A stretch of DNA of 64,000 bases from assembly GCF_914767665.1 (NCBI RefSeq), contig NC_059504.1, forward strand, positions 38,223,720 to 38,287,719, given 5' to 3'. The notes beneath the pieces are model-generated. The model had not been told where the DNA came from. It saw nothing but the letters and a program-made list of their open reading frames with translations, and did no database searches. Below, piece by piece: positions 12,316-25,654 of the stretch (position 1 is the first letter of the stretch; each line of letters starts with the position of its first letter). Both the position numbers and the translations under genes were made by a program. Origin of the DNA: Harmonia axyridis (taxonomy: Eukaryota > Arthropoda > Insecta > Coleoptera > Coccinellidae).

Positions 12316-13296
12316 AAAAATATATTTAATATCAAAATGAAACCTCCTATTTGAAAAAAATCCTTCACAATGAACAGTAATGAACAAACCAGCAGATAAA
12401 ATAATTTTTTCAATGTATACTTCAACAATTTCCAACGATCTGAGAATGAAAATACTGTTAACCCAATTCAGTGAATTGATGAAGTGCGTTTTTCGAACAT
12501 TTTACCTCATACTCGCCCAGTAGAAGTACCTGGACATTAATCGCAATGAATAGGACTTGTATTTCAACCAATGAATTCCAACGTCCATATTTCTGCCAGA
12601 GTGGTTTATGTCAAATCGATAAATGCCATAACGTTTTTGGAAACGTCGGAAAAACGTTCATCTTGTGGGATATTTATTAGAGCCGGTTACGCTTGCTATT
12701 CGGCGCTATTCGGACCTTCGTATAATTCACGTACACGAAATATAAATGAAACCGTAATAAAATTTGCAGTTTAGCTATGAAAATTGACGGAAACTTATCT
12801 CTCCACAACATGTGCACTGGACATGGATGGAAATCAACCCCTATTTACGCATTGAGGAGGGAATATACAGAAGTCATAAAGAAGAGTTGTGGGTTAACCG
12901 TTAGATGGCCTATCCTCCTATCGATGTATAAATGTTTCCTATCGATTCGAATATAGGCAGAGCCCCTACGAATGGAATGGAATTCCACTATAATTGCATT
13001 ATATATTTGTTATGCTCTAAAATTGGGAGTATATTATTAACATTTTGTGAATCATAAAATTTCAAAATTTTATCGAAAACTCAAAGATTCCAAAACGTGC
13101 GTCTGTCTTTATGTTAATTTAGTTATTCAATTCATACACCATTTAAAAATCCGTACCGTTTGGGATAATGAGTTTTCTTTGATCAATTTTAATATATTGT
13201 CAGTTTGAATTGTATTTCTATACAAAAAGTATATATCATAAATATTTATCACATCGTGAAGGTATTGACACAATTATGTTATAATTTTGATATTTA
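12316..13296. other. Unique sequence, nothing recognised
   Basis: There is no coding similarity. Bases 12640-12740 are slightly GC-richer and unique. No repeat copy was detected. Confidence 0.45.
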
Positions 13297-14040
13297 TGTA
13301 GGATCCAGTCATTGTCCCCAGTAAATAATTGACATGGTCAAGCGTGTTATGGGTGACTTTGCAGGACTAGCAAAGGGTCACTACATATGTATATATGTAG
13401 GATCCAGTTATTGTTCCCTGTAAATAATTCAGATGGTCAACAGGATGCTTCGAAACCTATTAGTTTCTTCAAGTGTCGAGGGCATGACGATTTCAATGAA
13501 TTCACAGGGAACGAATGGCTATTGTATATAACTTAGAAGGGAAGTGTCAATTTTTCGAGATGTCGAAGACATGTCGGGTCGATTACTCGATTGTAAATCT
13601 AAGGGGGGTTAGGAAAGATCGAAGACAAGACGGTTGTACCAGATGTGTCATATCTGTGTATCAGGTTCTAGTCCTTCGAGAATATTCAATTTACAGAAAT
13701 CCGCGAAGAGCTTTTTGGGCGGTACGGCAAAAATCTTATTGGTCTAAGGGAGGTACTTGATACTAAGGGTGTGGTCAAGCCGGAAGATGGGAAGTCGATA
13801 TTGAGGAAAGCAATTAACACTCAAGTAAGACGAAATTCAGTACCGTAGTGAGAAACTTGTAATTAAGACGTAATTAGGATCTTATCAATACTGAGTTTTT
13901 ACTGTATAAGTGTGGCTTTGTACATAGATGTAAATAATTAAAAAGAGTTTAATTATTACAAATCCAACAAAGTCACGGAGAAAAAGACGAAAGGCCGGGT
14001 AATCGAATCGTACCTCTAGACGATCGATTAACCAAGCCCA
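13297..14040 (+). mobile_element. Decayed solo LTR (Gag-DEK family) with inner rearrangement
   Basis: The stretch 13396-14040 begins TGTAGGATCCAGTTATTG and ends CGATCGATTAACCAAGCCCA, matching the termini of the LTRs at 47785-48652 and, inverted, 54104-55010. It is shorter than the other copies through internal deletions. A second LTR start (13297-13341) precedes it. Between the two lies a reverse-complement fragment of the 556-bp repeat (13342-13394). The order suggests an LTR broken by rearrangement rather than one clean insertion. Confidence 0.8.
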
Positions 14041-16493
14041 TATTTATATTCAATTTCTTCATCAAATAGACTCATTTGACCCTCATAATTTGAAGAAATC
14101 GAATATTGATCACAGTTAATATCAGCTAGAAGATAAAATTAAATTCTCTAAAATTTTATTGTATTTTTAAATGTTGATTGATAAATACATTCCACAGAAG
14201 AGTAAAAAAAAAATCCATGACTATCTGTTGAGATTGCAATCTCTATATATTTTACCAGAAGAACTTGTTCTTTCAGTTATCATAGAGTGTTCTCAAATTT
14301 CAGTGAATTGAATAATTATATACTTATGAGGAAAAATGGTTTTGAAAAATACAAGAATTTCAAAACATACATTGATCCTTATGTTACTTCGATTCATTAA
14401 CCATTTATTGAATTTGAAAAGTTTTATGGATAATTTATTTCTCTTTTGGCTGGTTTGGTATTTTCTCGGTTAGAATTGTATTTTTGGAAAGAAGCATGAA
14501 TCAAAAAAGATGAGGTATATTAGATCGCTTTCATCAAGCGCGTTTGACTTTTTTGACATTATGAAATTGGCACCCATTTCGTGCTTCGATCAAGTTGTTA
14601 CAGACTCCTTATTCATTATATATCAAACCAATAATATGGCTGTAAAATGTAAAAGGTGGATAACCATGTCCAAAGTTTTCTTTTTACCATAGACTATCCT
14701 TGAAATTTTCTCTAATTCGATCCGGGATACGACATGTTCTCATTTTCATTTCTTGGGGGTTTTAAATTGCTGACGCATGTTTCAAGACAGTACTATCCAT
14801 ATTTCATCAAAAATTTACTTATTCAATTTATTTAAAATGATTTTCATGAGTGTGGCAGCTATAAGGACCATACAGGACAATCAAGATCGATTGAAAGAGA
14901 AAATTCAAAAATCAATCATGAATAATACAATTGTTCGGAAAACAACTCATGCCGGATTAGGTAAAAAGCACTTTTTCCAGTTCTCTTTGAATGTAAGTGA
15001 CCAATCTTGGAGAAGGCCCATTTTCAGAATAAACAAAATGTTCCAACTCCATATTATACGAGGTTCACCTCATTTAGGGAGACTTTTATAACTCAACTCA
15101 AGTGAAGCAAGATTGTTAAGAGTGGCGTGCCCATCCACTTCTCTAAAATATGCTCTCATTTAGAATTATGATATTGTTTTGAACAGCAGATCGTTTTCCC
15201 TCAAGCTATATGCTTGAGGGGAAAGTCCAGAGTATTTCGAGAATGATCTTGGCAACACTTAGAGATCATTCTCATCAAATGAGGAAGGAATCATATTTGT
15301 TTTTAAATTTTCTGATAGAAGAATATCTAATCCATTCATATCAACTCTGAGCTGTAGAACAATATGTATTCTTTTCATAAGCGGGTAGTTCCTAGGGTTT
15401 GAAAATTGAAAACGAATGAAGAAAAAAAATTCTCGGTAAACAGTTTGATTTCAGTCAGCAAAATGTTATAGGAGATGGATAATACAAGATACAAAAATTG
15501 CTTCGGCAATGTTTAGTTTAAGTGCACAGCTCTATTTCCGAATGAATGGAGTTCTAGATTGTAATCAATAGCCCTATTCTTAGACGTTTTTTCTGTGAAT
15601 GAGTAGCTTGAAATCGAGTAGAATGTTATTCGGTAAATAATACGCACTTCTCCTGGACTAGTAAATCAAAACCCCACCTAACGGGTAAACTGTCAATTTA
15701 TTGTATAATTGTTTCTTATTTAGTTTGGTTTGAGTTTCAATTGAACATTATATTGTCTCCTTGAATTATGTTCTTTATTGAAACCTCATAATATATTCCA
15801 AAGATAGATCATCGAAAATAATATATCATCAGTGAGCAGTGCCTTTAGTAATGAAAAAAATTTTTGTTGGGTCTCCACTCAGATCAAACGATTGAATGCA
15901 ATTCTCCTAATTCTCCTGCTAATGATGATGATCCAACTTTCAACATAATGATTATTTGATATCAAGGATGAAACAAATAGAAAAAACAAGAATACGAAAC
16001 TAGAAACACATAAAATATGAAAATACCAATTCCTAAATTATGGCAAAGGTTCATTCAACAGAGAACACTCATTAGAATTATGTCCACACAATCATCAAAT
16101 CTATAAGCGTTTCCATGAAAGCTAAATGAGCTTACGGTTTCATTTTGGTAAATTGGCATTACTTCTAACAATGCATGAATTGCACTCGTTATCAACATTG
16201 AAAGATAAAATCAACAACGGAAATGGAGTTCGAGAGAATTGGAAAATATGATGCTGCTATTTCTATTGAATAAAATTGTTTCTCTCTTTCTCAACTATGT
16301 GCAGAACATAAACTATAAATTGATAATTTCCCTCAATTGAAAATTTAAGGTGAAATCGAATTCAAACTTCATGATTCTGAGCTTTATTTTCAACTTTGAA
16401 AACATAAAAAAGAAGGGACTCATCTATGAAAGACATAGGGTTACATCAAATCCACACGATAAAGATATTGAAAAGGATACAAACAAAAAGACT
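14041..16493. other. Unique AT-rich sequence, nothing recognised
   Basis: This is the longest stretch without any recognised element. The short frame at 14777-15091 (104 residues) resembles no family I know. I cannot tell intronic from intergenic DNA here. Confidence 0.45.
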
Positions 16494-16501
16494 CAATAGG
16501 T

Positions 16502-18252
16502 TAGGGCTGCCATACGTCCCGGTACGCCAGGACATGTCCCGGTTTGGACCATTGAGTCCCCGTGTCCCGGTTAGTTATTCACTTGTCCCGGTCAGTAATT
16601 TGACCGTTATGAGATTCATATTTCCTTATATAGAGTAGGTGATACAAAATTTGTTTTCATGGGATCTCAACGGATTCCAGTAATCAAAAATCTGAAATGC
16701 TGTTTTCGTTGCTCAAACATAATTTTTCAGAAACCGAATGATTAAAAATATAATTATTAAAATTGGACACATGGCCAAATAAATCGTCTTATGCAATCAC
16801 TTTATTATTTATGGAATCCTTAGAGGACCTTAATATTTCCATATAAAATATTTTCGCTGTCAGTGCGGATAACACAAATAAAATTACTTCGAAGTAAAAT
16901 AAAGGCGATTTTTTTTTAATTAGAAGAGATTCTTTCAACAAAACTATCGGTTTTCCAGTACATAGACTTCACAATGCTGCTTCCACTTCCGCCGATATGA
17001 TGTCAATATCTGTGCAGTCTATTGGTCTTCAAATTTTCAAATATTTTTGGATATTTTCTGTAAGGGTCGAACGATGAAATGTTTTCGATGGCTTTCACTA
17101 GTTCTAGCTATTGAACGCTTACTGTGTGTCATTGAAAAAAAAATTTCTCAGCTGAAAAAAGGGCCCTAAAAGCAGTAACCTTTTTTTTTTTTTGACTCTT
17201 TATTAGAACTTTATACTCTATTTCTACACGGTCGAGCATTTCTGATTGACAAACCGATTGAAAGTATTGAAAAATCAATAATTACTGTTATTAAAGTAAA
17301 AATTAATTGAGAGGATAGATACTAAGAAAGAGTTGAATGGAAGACTACTAAATAAATATTTTGGAAACCAAACAAGACAAGTCTATAACAAACTCGATTA
17401 ACACAATGTAATAAGTTGAATTTGACAATGAAGTCAGAGTTTTTTCACAACACCCGATATCTCGAATATAATGGACTCGGCCAATGACAAAATTCGATAT
17501 ATTTGTATGACTGTTTTTGAATGCTGTTCCTTAATGAAATCTAGTAAAAGAAACTGTTGCATATTGAATGGGAAAGTTTTCTCGCTTGAAGATTCCGTTT
17601 ATGAAGAATTTAAGTACCTATTTGAATTCTTTCATTTTCGCAGAAATTATAGATGAGTGGAAAGCTAAAGACATACACGATAAATAGTTGTAATTTCCCA
17701 ATAGAACAAGAATACATTAAATAAAGACAAATCTCATCGAAATGTGCCAATATATTCTCGCAATTGTGGAACACAATGTTCATGTGGAACGAGTGTTTTT
17801 TTCTATGAGATCTTCACAGTGGTTTGAGAACGAAATGCATCAAGCACAGTAAGCACAGCGGAGACAATAATTCAAGTTATTTATAATTATAAAATGAGAT
17901 ACGTAGAATTTTATAATTATGTCAGAAAAATATTACTTGAAAAGGCCAAATTTTTTTAAATATATAAATGGTCTAAAAAAAAATGGCAAGCCTAAAAAAA
18001 AGGATACCATACCTACTTGTTTATTGTTGCGACTTTATGTTGTTTTTATTGCGAGTTAATATTATTTTTGTTCTTTATAAATAATATCAGTGGATATGTC
18101 CGAATAAATCTTATTTTATTGGGGAATGTGTTATAATTCAACGTGCAAAAAAGTCAATAATCCTAGAAACCCTGGAAAAAATAAATGAATACCTCTCAGA
18201 TGAGGTTTTGATTTTTGTCCCGGTCGATGTTCCAACATTTATGGCAGCCCTA
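16502..18252 (+). mobile_element. hAT element with 8-bp target duplication, transposase decayed
   Basis: The ends TAGGGCTGCCATA and its inverted copy (ATGGCAGCCCTA at the right end) delimit the element. The 8-bp sequence CAATAGGT occurs on both sides (16494-16501 and 18253-18260), as expected for hAT insertion. Repeated GTCCCGG motifs occur near both ends. Around 17780-17840 a plus-strand frame reads EHNVHVERVFF, resembling the C-terminal dimerisation domain of hAT transposases, but no continuous transposase is left. The minus-strand poly(A) at 17180-17196 may be a small retro-insertion inside. Confidence 0.85.
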
Positions 18253-18260
18253 CAATAGGT

Positions 18261-19601
18261 TGATACGCAAATAGATGCCAGGAACCTGAGAACGGCAGAT
18301 TATGTTAATGGTTGGTCATGTTCTTCAAACATTCAATAGAGTTTATTGAATGTATTTTCATGAATGAACTCTCTAATTATTTTTATTATAACACTTACTG
18401 TACGGTTTTTTTGGTCTCCTGTAAAATTGTTCATTATGAACATAGCAGATTTACACTATTAGTCGACGAAATGCATCCTTCCATTTGGTTGTATTATGGG
18501 TATTCTTAGTATTCCTCAATTTAAGTTATTGTAAAAATCCGTGTATGCCATGCGCCTTAGACTCCTATTTATCTTTGCAACTGTTCTTAGCTCAAAATTA
18601 AAAAAACACAGACATCGAGACGAAATGAGAAAAACGAGCTCAAAAAATGTCTGGCTTTTTCCATGGTGTAAACACAGAATTTCAAGGTGAACAGATTTCA
18701 TTCCCTAATTGAGTTTTAAACTTTCATCGACAAAATTTGCCCTTGAGCGCTAATTATGGAAATCTCAGTGAGATTTTCCTGCTAAGCGGACGCGTTTTTG
18801 ATAGGCGGAAACAATTTAATTATGAATTTTCTCCACTGAAAATTTCATAAAAAAGTCAGGTTTGCACGAAATGATTGAAAAGTGATTTTCTTCTATTTTT
18901 ACTGATAGTTTTCTGAGGGTTCATTTTTCAAAAGGAGAATAAAGAAACCACCAGAATGTGCAATTTAGGATATATAGGGTCTAAATTGGAGGAACAAACG
19001 AAGATGACAGATCATTCGCATATTTTAAAAAAATATTAGTCATAAATATGGATGCGAACAATTTGTTTTGGAGAAAGATAGGATGATGTTTGATTAATTT
19101 TTTTCAAGCAACTTCTCTTTTCGAAATATTCAACATGAATTAGGCATAACTATTTCAATTCAAAGTTTTCATCATATGTACTAATTTCCAAAACTACAGG
19201 GTGATATTTTTTCTTTCAACCAGAAGTTTTTTTTTGTTGGATTACTTGTAATTAAAAAAAAAGTGAAAAGAAACTTTAGTCCAATTCAACACTTCAAGGT
19301 TCCGTGTAGTTTTGTCGTATTGTTACCGATTTTGAGAAAAATGTTCATAGGACTTTTTTCAATTATCATTTTCCTCTGAATCTCCAATTCCGCATGAAAG
19401 TGCAGATGATGATTTTCTATGAATGGTTCCGCTGAATTGGAATGAATATGATATCAATTATTGATTTTTTTATTGAACTTCTTCTTCTTCTGTAGCTCTT
19501 CAACCCTGAGTGGGTTTCGTCTTACAAAAAAAAACAACTTCAATAAAATGTTCCGAAAATGTTATGTTCCATTTTTGATGGCTAACACTTCTAATTTTAT
19601 A
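18261..19601. other. Unique AT-rich sequence, nothing recognised
   Basis: No element copies and no recognisable proteins. A short unique patch at 18720-18840 is slightly GC-richer. Confidence 0.45.
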
Positions 19602-20490
19602 AAGGGTGTTTTTTTAGAACTATAAAACTTTAAATTGCAATAAAACAACGATTGATTATTCGATTGACATGAATTTTATTTATCAACATAATAATCTTGT
19701 GGCATTACATTTTAAATATGATTTCTGGCATATAACCGCCACGGCTAGCTCGGATGTAGTCCAATCTGGACATCCAATTTTCGATGACTTTTTCCAACAT
19801 TTGTGGCCGAATATCGACAATAGCACGGCGACTATTGTCTTCCAAATGGTCAAGGGTTTGTGGCTTATCCGCATAGACCAATGACTTTACATAGTCCCAC
19901 AGAAAGTAGTCTAGCGTTCTTAAACCACAAGATCTTGGAGGCCAATTCACAGGTCCAAAACGTGAAATTAGGCGGTAACCAAACGTGTCTTTCAATGAAT
20001 CGATTGTGGCACGAGATGTGTGACATGCCTTGTTGGAACCACAGCTCCTGGACATCATGGTTGTTCAATTCAGGAATGAAAAAGTTAGTAATCATGGCTC
20101 TATACCGATCACCATTGCCTGTAACGTTCGGGGCATCATCGTTTTTGAAGAAGTACGGACCAATGATTCCACCAGCTCATAAAGCGCACCAAACAGTCAG
20201 TTTTTCTGGATGTAACGGTGCGGCAGTTTTGTTTGTTGACGTAGCCATTCAACCAGAAGTGCGCTTCATCGCTAAAATAAAATGGACTTAAAGCTCGATA
20301 CGTAGTCCGCACAGAACCATTATTTTCGAAATGAAATTTCACTATTTGCAAGCGCTGTTAAGGCGTGAGTCTATTCACGATGAATTGCCAAACCAAACTG
20401 AGAATAAATTACTTGACAGCTGTTAAATCGGTCGCCATCTTGAACAGTAATGCCAACTTAAAGTTATATACCTCGAAAAAAACACTCGTT
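19602..20490 (-). mobile_element. IS630/mariner-like element, internally deleted
   Basis: The ends AAGGGTGTTTTTTTAGAACT and, inverted, CGAGTGTTTTTTTCGAGGTA match the termini of the copies at 31787 and 63341, and TA lies next to the left end. The minus strand encodes pieces of a DDE_3-type transposase. An N-terminal piece (FHFENNGSVRTTYRALSP) is fused directly to FYFSDEAHFWLNGYVNKQN, so about half of the N-terminal region is missing. The C-terminal part at 19705-20058 includes RFGPVNWPPRSCGL and YADKPQTLDHLEDN and ends IIFKM. Frameshifts separate the pieces. It could move only with help from a complete relative. Confidence 0.85.
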
Positions 20491-21371
20491 AGAATATGCT
20501 TTAAGCAGGCTCATCAAATTCTTGAGAAAAAATATTCTTTCAAATATAGCCTTAGAAAAATATTCCTACTATTGAAAATAATTGATCCGGCCAATTTTTA
20601 TCAGAGTTTATAAAATCACTGCTATTTTCATATTATTCTTTTCGGACTCAACTGAAGTACTACATCATTCGTTTTTTTCGACAGATTCATTCCCAGCTCC
20701 AAAATAGTCACATCAAATTTAACAGGAAATAAAATTCCAATGTGATTTTACCCCAAGGGATATTATCACAGCGTTTGATTGCTCAAAAACTCTTGGAATA
20801 TATCAATGGATTTCAGTCGAGCAGTATATAATGGAATAGTAAATTATATGTGCAGAGCCATTGTCCAAGATATATGTACACGTACATATTTCACAGAAGC
20901 GTTACTGGTATGCAAAACGCATACTGCAGGGGTGGATTCAATCTATTGATATCAGCCGTAAATTTTATGGTACACTGAAAACTACTGTGATACCGTAAGA
21001 ATGAAATGCGAGGAAAAGGATATTGAAAATGCGATATGTGGGAGAAGTCACACTAAAGTCAGTCCGTAGAAACTTCATATTCTCGCTCTGGATCCTTACC
21101 CATCGTATATTGAAAATAAAATGAGACTTACACCTTGTAAAATACCTCATAAAGGATTGCCAAACTAGGGTTAACTCGAATATTTGAGAGTTTTCCATAA
21201 ATTTGAAAGCAGAAGTTTTTAGATTACGGTTCACCATATTTATCAATTTCAAGTATCATTTTGCATTGTATTGAATCTGGTAATACGAAAAATGAAGCAA
21301 ATTTATCTACTAATATAATTTTTTTTAATACCCTCAATCTATCAATATAAAGTGTAATAGAAAGAAATCCA
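20491..21371. other. Unique AT-rich sequence, nothing recognised
   Basis: No element or gene could be supported. Confidence 0.45.
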
Positions 21372-22200
21372 TTATTTTTGCATGTAAAACAAGGCATTAA
21401 TTAACATAGAATGTTTCGATTTAGCTCCAATATGCGCCATTTTATTCGATAACTTATTGCCATTGTGAAAATTCTTCACCATGGACAGAAACAGATGGTA
21501 ATCACTTGGTGCCAAATCCGAACGATAAGTTGGATGCATAAGAACCTCCCAACCAAGCTCCCGGAGCTCATGACGAGTCATTATCGATAGATGTGGCCTG
21601 GCGTTGTCCCGATGAAACACAATTACAATAATTTGTAATTGTGTTTCATTCAAAGCTGGCCTCTTTTGGGCGATTGCTTCCTTCAGACAGTCCAATTGTA
21701 GACATAAAAGCTCCGAGTTAATAGTTGTGCCATAGGAGAACAGCTCAGAGTAGATGATTCTCCGCCAATCCTACCAAACAAGCAAAACCTTCCAATTTCC
21801 TTCACCAGTCACCAACCGCTTCAAAAATGGATTAATTTCAGCACCAATTCGCAGATGGAGTTCTATCCATGAGATTTGTTAACGTTAATTCATGTGGTAC
21901 AATATATTGAGCTTCTTCTTGAAACCTGCCTTATGCAAATGATTCCAAACGGTTTTTACAGTATATACATGACGGTCGGACTCGAAAATTGTCCTTCCAA
22001 TGCATGGAGCACCTTTGACACCAAAATTTGAGGAACGGAATCGACGAAATCAAAATTTCACGTGATTGTGTATCACGACCATAAACACTATTCACATGTT
22101 CAGCTGCCTAACTTGTATTTTCGCCTTTAACAAAGAACAACTGTGAAATATCGCGTATTTTCTCTCTGCTTGTGTCCAAAAACGGAGTCAACAATATATC
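21372..22200 (-). pseudogene. Fossil mariner (DD34D) transposase
   Basis: The minus-strand frame at 21372-21695 reads CLKEAIAQKRPAL, then HRDNARPHLSIMTR (second Asp region), WEVLMHPTYRSDLAPSDYHL (third Asp region) and SKHSMLINALFYM. Further upstream on the minus strand are degraded pieces of the DNA-binding region and VPHELTLTNLMDRT (about 21850-21900). The best intact motif is APSDYHLF, as in classic mariners. Several frameshifts and a short internal duplication near 21620-21650 disrupt it. Confidence 0.85.
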
Positions 22201-22499
22201 AACTATAGAAGAGGAGACAGCACGATGTCTTGGGACACTGAGACTTCAAGATCTCTAGGAGCAAAGATCTGAAAAGTCTGGAGGAAAGAGCGGGTGATTT
22301 AAACATCGAAGGAGGTACTTTCGCATCATGCTTTTTGAAGACAAGATCCTCTTACCATACAGTGGCTTAATCCTTATCAAGGTATAAAAATATAAACAGT
22401 TTCCACGACTATGAACAGATAAGCTGAGGTGAAGGGCTTGATGTTCTTGAGCCTGATAACTTCGACCAAGTGGATTTCTGTTTCATTTCTGGTTCTGGG

Positions 22500-22960
22500 A
22501 TGAAAATCATAGAGGTTCTCTTCCGTTTATCTGGAAAATATCTAAATTTCAAGTTTTTTTTCACACACTTATTGGAATACATTTCAGGGTCTTGTTGGAG
22601 ACGCCATCAGGCCATGCGATAGTCCAAAGATAATTTTCCATAATTACTGTTTGGTGTTGGTTCAAGCAGGATATCCTCTTGATCGGGTGTGTTCCGTGAT
22701 ATGATATTTTTCCATATGGTTCAGGTCTCCAACAAAAATATTCGGTTTGCATTGATTGGAAATGAAGACTGTCAGCTAATGCTTCTGCTTTTTCTCCATC
22801 TCTGTAGAATATTCTATCGATCCTTTGTATCCTAAGAGTACCTTTCAAGGACCATCTGTCAAACTCACTTATTCCATAGAATTGATAAAAAATCAGAAAA
22901 CGCCTTGAGTTCCGACTATTAGTGCCATTGTGTCGCTTGGAAACGATTTGGAGCATTTAT
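22500..22960 (-). pseudogene. LINE reverse transcriptase fragment, N-terminal RT part
   Basis: The 131-residue minus frame (22561-22956) contains FDRWSLKGTLRI, DGEKAEALADSLHFQ and DGVSNKTLKCIP. The last two are typical of the linker and first RT block of Jockey/CR1-type LINEs (SDEEKAEALADSL and PGPDGISN-like patterns). The fragment lacks all later RT blocks. It is distinct from the 3'-end fragments elsewhere in the window, since those hold the C-terminus. Confidence 0.65.
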
Positions 22961-23696
22961 GGTGTGTAATAATTAGGTATCATGGTATCGTTATTTCTAA
23001 TGAATAATACTCATTGATTGAGTTTTTCTAAGGCAATCACTTGGCTTCACTTTCATATTCGATGAATAATATTATGGTTTTCATTATCTTTTTACAATCA
23101 AAGAATTTAGAATATTATTCTACATTTTAACTGTGGAATGCTTTTGTCGCAAATACATTGATTTTTTTCCATGAAACACTAAAAACATAAAGGGAACCAA
23201 GTGATCTGGAAATATTTAACCTATATTGCAATTTTGGTGCAATCTCAATAGTGGGCTCAAGAGCCTGAAGTCCACCCTGGATAATTATTTATTTGACAAA
23301 AGGGGCAGGCGGGGATCTCTGACCGCAGTTGAGTAAACTCTAACACCAACACATTTATACCGTGGTTTCAATCTATGTTGTTGGCATGGTTTCATTTTTC
23401 CTGGAAGAGTTTACCATTTTTTACTTGTCCCGTGAAATATTATTGATTGTACACACTGATGTTTCTACACAAGTATGGTTTGTATCAATTTTGATTGCGA
23501 CTTTAACTTTTATTTATATGGAACTCCGAAACATGAAGATATGAATTTCTGCTACTGGTCTCATTTACGATCTTGGGAACATTTCAATAGTAGTTGAGCA
23601 TATATAGACGATAACTCTCGAGTGCTCGTCACTCATGTGCCAATTGCATCGATAAGTTGACGATAAGGTTTTCAAGGACAGTACCGTATCAAATAT
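22961..23696. other. Unique AT-rich sequence, nothing recognised
   Basis: No element or gene could be supported; the 60-residue frame at 23362-23544 looks like chance. Confidence 0.4.
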
Positions 23697-24599
23697 AACA
23701 TGAAATTAATCATACTAAGGAAAATATGATGGCAACCAAATATGTAGAGTGAAGAAAAACTTCATAACTTCTTTTGTGTTCATATATCCACTTCCTGAAT
23801 GAACTTTCAATGTCAACCATGGGGCAATCATTGCAAATCAACTTGTAGACTCGTTTTTTTTTTCAATGATTGCCCTATGGTTGACTTTGAAAGATCATTC
23901 AGGAAGTGGATATATGAACACAAAATAAGTTATTTTTTATTTTTTTTATTTATTTATTTATATTTCAATCAGCACAATTGCACAATTATGTTTTGTATGA
24001 AACAAAATAAACATTATACATATCAATTTTCATTTGAACCTGGGATGAAAATTTTCCACACATTCGAAACAAATCTAAGCAAAAAAAAATGATTTGAGTT
24101 CGTCACCTGAACTTTCGTTCGTGTGTTATCGAACTTCCCAGGCTCAAAAGATTTGTACGAAAGAAAGATTCACGCTACGATAAATTTAATTTAATGATTC
24201 ACGAAGAAAAAAAATGAAATTTCTCAAAACAAGACCCCGAAAGGAGATTGAGACCCAATGGGACGAAAGTCCACTCTGCCTAAACAAACACCTTCAACAA
24301 AACGTTGCCCTGCGATTATAAATGAGCCTTCAATAATTTTTTGAAAGATGTCAAACTTTTCAATTGTGTTAATTTTCTGGGGAGGAAGCTGTAGAGTTTT
24401 GGACCGTAATAAAATATACTTCTTTGGGTGAAGTTCTTTTTAAATAGGCGCAACCCTGGAAGATTCGCTCATCTAGTCTGGTACGGAGAATTATTTGTAT
24501 CAATTTCTCGGATTTCTCTTCTGTTATGAAGTTATACTTTACTCTACATATTCGGTTGCCATCATATTTTTCTTAGTATTATTAATTTCATGTTATACT
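23697..24599. repeat. Foldback element with about 145-bp inverted arms, split by a LINE
   Basis: The left arm runs 23697-23841. Its inverted copy is found in two pieces: 23862-23931 matches the inner half and 24527-24599 matches the outer half. The two pieces are separated by a LINE 3' fragment. GTTAT is present on both sides of the LINE, which fits a short target duplication. Without the LINE the foldback would be a near-perfect hairpin with a loop of about 20 bases. Confidence 0.75.
23932..24526 (-). pseudogene. LINE 3' fragment inserted in a foldback element
   Basis: On the minus strand a frame near 24380-24440 reads FYYGPKLYSFLPRKLTQLKS followed by LTSFKKLLKAHL. This is the typical C-terminus of Jockey/CR1-like LINE reverse transcriptases (YNSLP...SLNSFKRLLK pattern). 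It ends in an A/T-rich tail of TAAATAAATA type on the minus strand. It is 5'-truncated to about 0.6 kb. Confidence 0.7.
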
Positions 24600-25650
24600 G
24601 GCAAGAGGTTAGGTACTCCAAAGAAGTTGTTCTTCTAATTATATCCTCTTAACATATTGAAACATTTTAAAAGAAGGGGACCATATCTTTAAAAAAGTAC
24701 AAGACATACACCCAGTTGCAGGAAATTTAATGCCGTCATTAAAATTTCCATACAAGGAGCCTATTGGCTACCTGCGCCGTTTAATGAAGGTTTAAAATGT
24801 TAAGGCGGCATTAAATTTTAATGAACGTTCCCTAGTGTAACTCTCTTGAAATATATCGAAATAAATAAAAAACATACCCAAAATATTCCTATGAATGAGA
24901 TACCCAAAATATTCCTATGATTGAGATTCAAACTAATTCTTATCGTTGAATGATTCTAATAGATTGGAAATACCAGACAGCAAATGTCCAATGTAACTGT
25001 AAAGTACTGAGTCCTTTTCAGTTTTCATGAACCTTCGGTAAAAGTTTCAATTATGTTAGCTACATATATAATGAGTTGGTCTAAAAACTTTGTTTTATAT
25101 CAGTCGAAATGTAAAATTGACCTGAAGAAGCCATTGCAGCTGAAATTATTGTTGTACCTAAATATGTTGGGAATAATTTTTTTTATTTTATTTCAGGTAT
25201 TCCAAAATCATTGATGACTCAATTGTTGAACTTATCTGAGTGTAATTATTGCTCAAAATGGTAGTGTATCCGGCACAACATAATCAACATAATACATCTT
25301 CCAATTCGAAATGAAAATAAGAATTACGATAATTTCTTTGATTATTTAATTATTAACCCCAGAGTATGTGAATTTGATGGTCTATTTTATAGTTGGTGTA
25401 AGAGTTTATTGTAAACATTGGATTTTTGAAAGTTTAGATTTAATTAAGGAGATTTCGTTTCACTGCGACCTAATGGTCTATTGTGTCCTTTTTGAAAGTT
25501 TAGAGAAGATTACTTTATGTCAAAATTTAGTCCGCGTTCCCCATTTAGGTTATCTCCTGTAAGTACACTATGCACCACTTATTCAAGGTTTTTCCAATAA
25601 TAGGTACCATTTTGATGTTAAATACGAGTATATGTCAAGGAGAATCAATG
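24600..25650. other. Unique sequence with a small palindrome near 24720-24845
   Basis: A stretch at 24720-24845 has an inverted TTTAATG(C)CG motif and may be a tiny MITE; its ends are not clear. The rest shows nothing. Confidence 0.35.
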
Positions 25651-25654
25651 GATG

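Noticed and set aside
19860..20291. 143-residue plus-strand frame
   Set aside because: Antisense of the IS630/mariner-like transposase; the minus strand carries the family motifs.
24720..24845. Small inverted repeat around TTTAATGCCG
   Set aside because: Possible mini-MITE, but ends and duplication could not be defined and the arms pair poorly.
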